The notes below the pieces were generated by a model. The model ran no database searches. It was not told the origin of the DNA and worked only from the letters and a program-made list of their open reading frames with translations. A stretch of 14,925 nt of DNA from Fusobacterium sp. (GTDB lineage Bacteria; Fusobacteriota; Fusobacteriia; Fusobacteriales; Fusobacteriaceae), in assembly GCA_019410665.1 (NCBI GenBank), contig DXSD01000048.1, positions 1 through 14,925 on the forward strand. Direction: 5' to 3'. Shown piece after piece: positions 14,018-14,925 of this stretch. How positions within the stretch are numbered: the first letter of the stretch is position 1; every line of letters begins with the position of its first letter. The translations under genes were made by a program, and so were the position numbers.

Positions 14018-14046
14018 AGTATAGAGGAAAAATATAAAAATGTCAA
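14018..14046 (-). promoter_or_regulatory. Consensus promoter of the argH leader
   Basis: On the minus strand TTGACA (14041-14046) and TATACT (14018-14023) are exactly 17 bp apart. The -35 box begins 17 bp after the stop of the OmpA-like gene. Transcription should start near 14011. Confidence 0.85.
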
Positions 14047-14063
14047 TAAAAATTAATATTCAA

Positions 14064-14717
14064 TTAATTTAATGGTAGTATTTGTATCTCTACTCTTCTA
14101 TTTTCTGCTCTTCCAGCAGCTGTAGAGTTAGTTGCTCTAGGATTATCTATACCATGACCAATAGATGTTACTCTATAAGAAGCTACTCCTTGTGAAACTA
14201 GATAATCTCTTACACTAGCAGCTCTTCTTTGAGAAAGATCTAAGTTATAAGCAACAGAACCAGTATTATCAGTATATCCATTTACAATTACTCTAGTTTC
14301 TGGATATTGAACTAAAACAGAGGCTATAGAGTTTAATGGAGAGTAAAAATTAGAGGCAATATTTGCACTGTTAGTAGCAAATGTAACTCCACCAGGTAGG
14401 TAGAGGTTAAGATTGTCTCCCTCCCTATTAACTTCAACCTCAGTGTTTTTAAGTTTCTCTCTTAATTCTCTTTCTTGATTATCTCTATAAGCTCCCCAAC
14501 CAAGACCTGCTAGAGCACCTATACCAGCACCAATTAAAGTTCCCTTAGTATCCTTTCCAATTATTTGTCCTAATAGAGCACCAGCAGCAGCTCCACCAGC
14601 AGTACCAGAAGTCTTTTTATTAACTGAACCAGTTTCATCTAAAAATGGAGAAGATGTACATCCAACTAAAGTTAAACCTAAAAGTAAACTTGAAATAATT
14701 TTTTTTGTATTTTTCAT
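14064..14717 (-). CDS. OmpA-family outer-membrane lipoprotein with glycine zipper
   Basis: This 217-aa protein has a lipoprotein signal peptide with lipobox LVGC (17-20, lipidated Cys20). A glycine-zipper segment (39-76, GTAGGAAAGALLG...GTLIGAGIGALAGLGWG) can insert in or contact the membrane. A short charged stretch (78-98) and a C-terminal OmpA-like peptidoglycan-binding domain (about 107-215) follow. In that domain GYTDNTGS (147-154), NLDLSQRRAASVRDYL (158-173) and NRRVEI (206-211) are the residues that usually hold the diaminopimelate-type stem peptide. The order matches YiaD-like proteins, which tie the outer membrane to the wall. GGAGG lies 8 nt before the ATG, and a good promoter lies at 14761-14789. 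No terminator follows; the argH leader promoter begins 17 bp after the stop. Confidence 0.93.
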   Translation of the reverse strand: MKNTKKIISSLLLGLTLVGCTSSPFLDETGSVNKKTSGTAGGAAAGALLGQIIGKDTKGTLIGAGIGALAGLGWGAYRDNQERELREKLKNTEVEVNREGDNLNLYLPGGVTFATNSANIASNFYSPLNSIASVLVQYPETRVIVNGYTDNTGSVAYNLDLSQRRAASVRDYLVSQGVASYRVTSIGHGIDNPRATNSTAAGRAENRRVEIQILPLN

Positions 14718-14760
14718 AAAATTTACCTCCTTATTTTGTGTAAAATAATTCTGCTAATAT

Positions 14761-14789
14761 ATTATACTACAAAAGTAATAAAAAGACAA
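14761..14789 (-). promoter_or_regulatory. Promoter of the OmpA-like lipoprotein gene
   Basis: On the minus strand TTGTCT (14784-14789) and a perfect TATAAT (14761-14766) are 17 bp apart, about 43 bp before the ATG. Confidence 0.8.
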
Positions 14790-14809
14790 ACCCTTATAAT
14801 TCAAGGGTT
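14789..14809. other. Seven-bp hairpin at the edge of the lipoprotein promoter
   Basis: AACCCTT (14789-14795) pairs perfectly with AAGGGTT (14803-14809) across a seven-base loop. Read on the minus strand it is followed by TGTCTTTTT, so it resembles a weak terminator, but no minus-strand gene is seen upstream of it in the window. It touches the -35 box of the lipoprotein promoter, so an operator is the alternative. Confidence 0.35.
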
Positions 14810-14852
14810 AGATTGATGTATAAAAAAAATAAAAAATTTTTTAAAAAAAGTG

Positions 14853-14881
14853 TTGACAGTTTTTAATATTGATGCTATAAT
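14853..14881 (+). promoter_or_regulatory. Consensus promoter of a tRNA gene
   Basis: TTGACA (14853-14858) and TATAAT (14876-14881) are 17 bp apart, with TGC just before the -10 box. A/T tracts at 14822-14849 directly upstream resemble an UP element, as expected for a strong stable-RNA promoter. Confidence 0.88.
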
Positions 14882-14906
14882 TATTCTTGTCTTGAGAGAA
14901 AGGCGT

Positions 14907-14925
14907 CGGAATATAGCGCAGTCCG
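14907..14925 (+). tRNA. tRNA, probably tRNA-Pro, 3'-truncated by window edge
   Basis: The last 19 bases read as a tRNA 5' end: a seven-base acceptor strand CGGAATA (14907-14913), then T8 A9, D-stem GCGC (14916-14919) and AG TCCG of the D-loop. A tRNA starting with C1 and running TA-GCGC-AG fits bacterial tRNA-Pro. The anticodon lies outside the window, so the identity is not proven. It starts about 20 bp after the expected transcription start of the strong promoter. Confidence 0.72.

Noticed and set aside
1..14925. CRISPR arrays, insertion sequences or integrase genes
   Set aside because: No regularly spaced repeats, transposase-like proteins or flanking terminal repeats were seen.

Overview
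The window looks like a low-GC Gram-negative chromosome, most likely Fusobacterium. The grounds are a strongly AT-rich composition with AGA/TTA-type codon use and strong purine-rich ribosome binding sites. These occur together with an outer-membrane OmpA-type lipoprotein and an LPS-type sialylation gene set. The genus is inferred from gene content and composition, not from a database match.

Layout. (1) Bases 1-3760 hold a peptide-modification-like cassette. A nucleotidyltransferase-family gene (5' end outside the window) runs rightward. It converges on a tight leftward operon: HPr-kinase/PEPCK-like kinase (TTG start), PqqD-like protein, ABC exporter, and soluble S24/S26-type peptidase. The four are joined by a 4-nt ATGA overlap, a 2-nt gap and a 16-nt overlap. 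No precursor peptide is visible. (2) Bases 3761-4251 hold the operon's promoter, a phased direct repeat and a divergent small HTH protein. (3) Bases 4333-5683 hold an APC-family amino-acid permease with its own terminator. (4) Bases 5700-10923 are a surface-glycan region with a GT52-type sialyltransferase, a flippase and a CMP-sialate-type cytidylyltransferase. A promoter-equipped, terminator-closed pair (OLD/RloA-like ATPase plus TOPRIM-like protein) sits between the transferase and the flippase and has the look of a defence module. (5) Bases 10950-12391 hold a membrane-anchored FMN-binding-domain protein, a large structured terminator-like hairpin and a patatin-like lipase. (6) Bases 12369-14063 hold argH on the minus strand. 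It is preceded by a consensus promoter, a 10-codon leader peptide with a strong Shine-Dalgarno sequence, and two consecutive intrinsic terminators, which is the layout of a transcription attenuator. (7) Bases 14064-14925 hold the OmpA-like lipoprotein with a good promoter. A consensus promoter then drives a tRNA (probably tRNA-Pro) that is cut off by the right edge.

The two parts most worth following are the kinase/PqqD/exporter/peptidase/nucleotidyltransferase cassette, which looks like a RiPP-type system of unknown product, and the argH leader, which seems to make argH expression depend on passing two terminators. No stretch longer than 300 bases lacks a gene. The longest, 13785-14063, is the argH leader.
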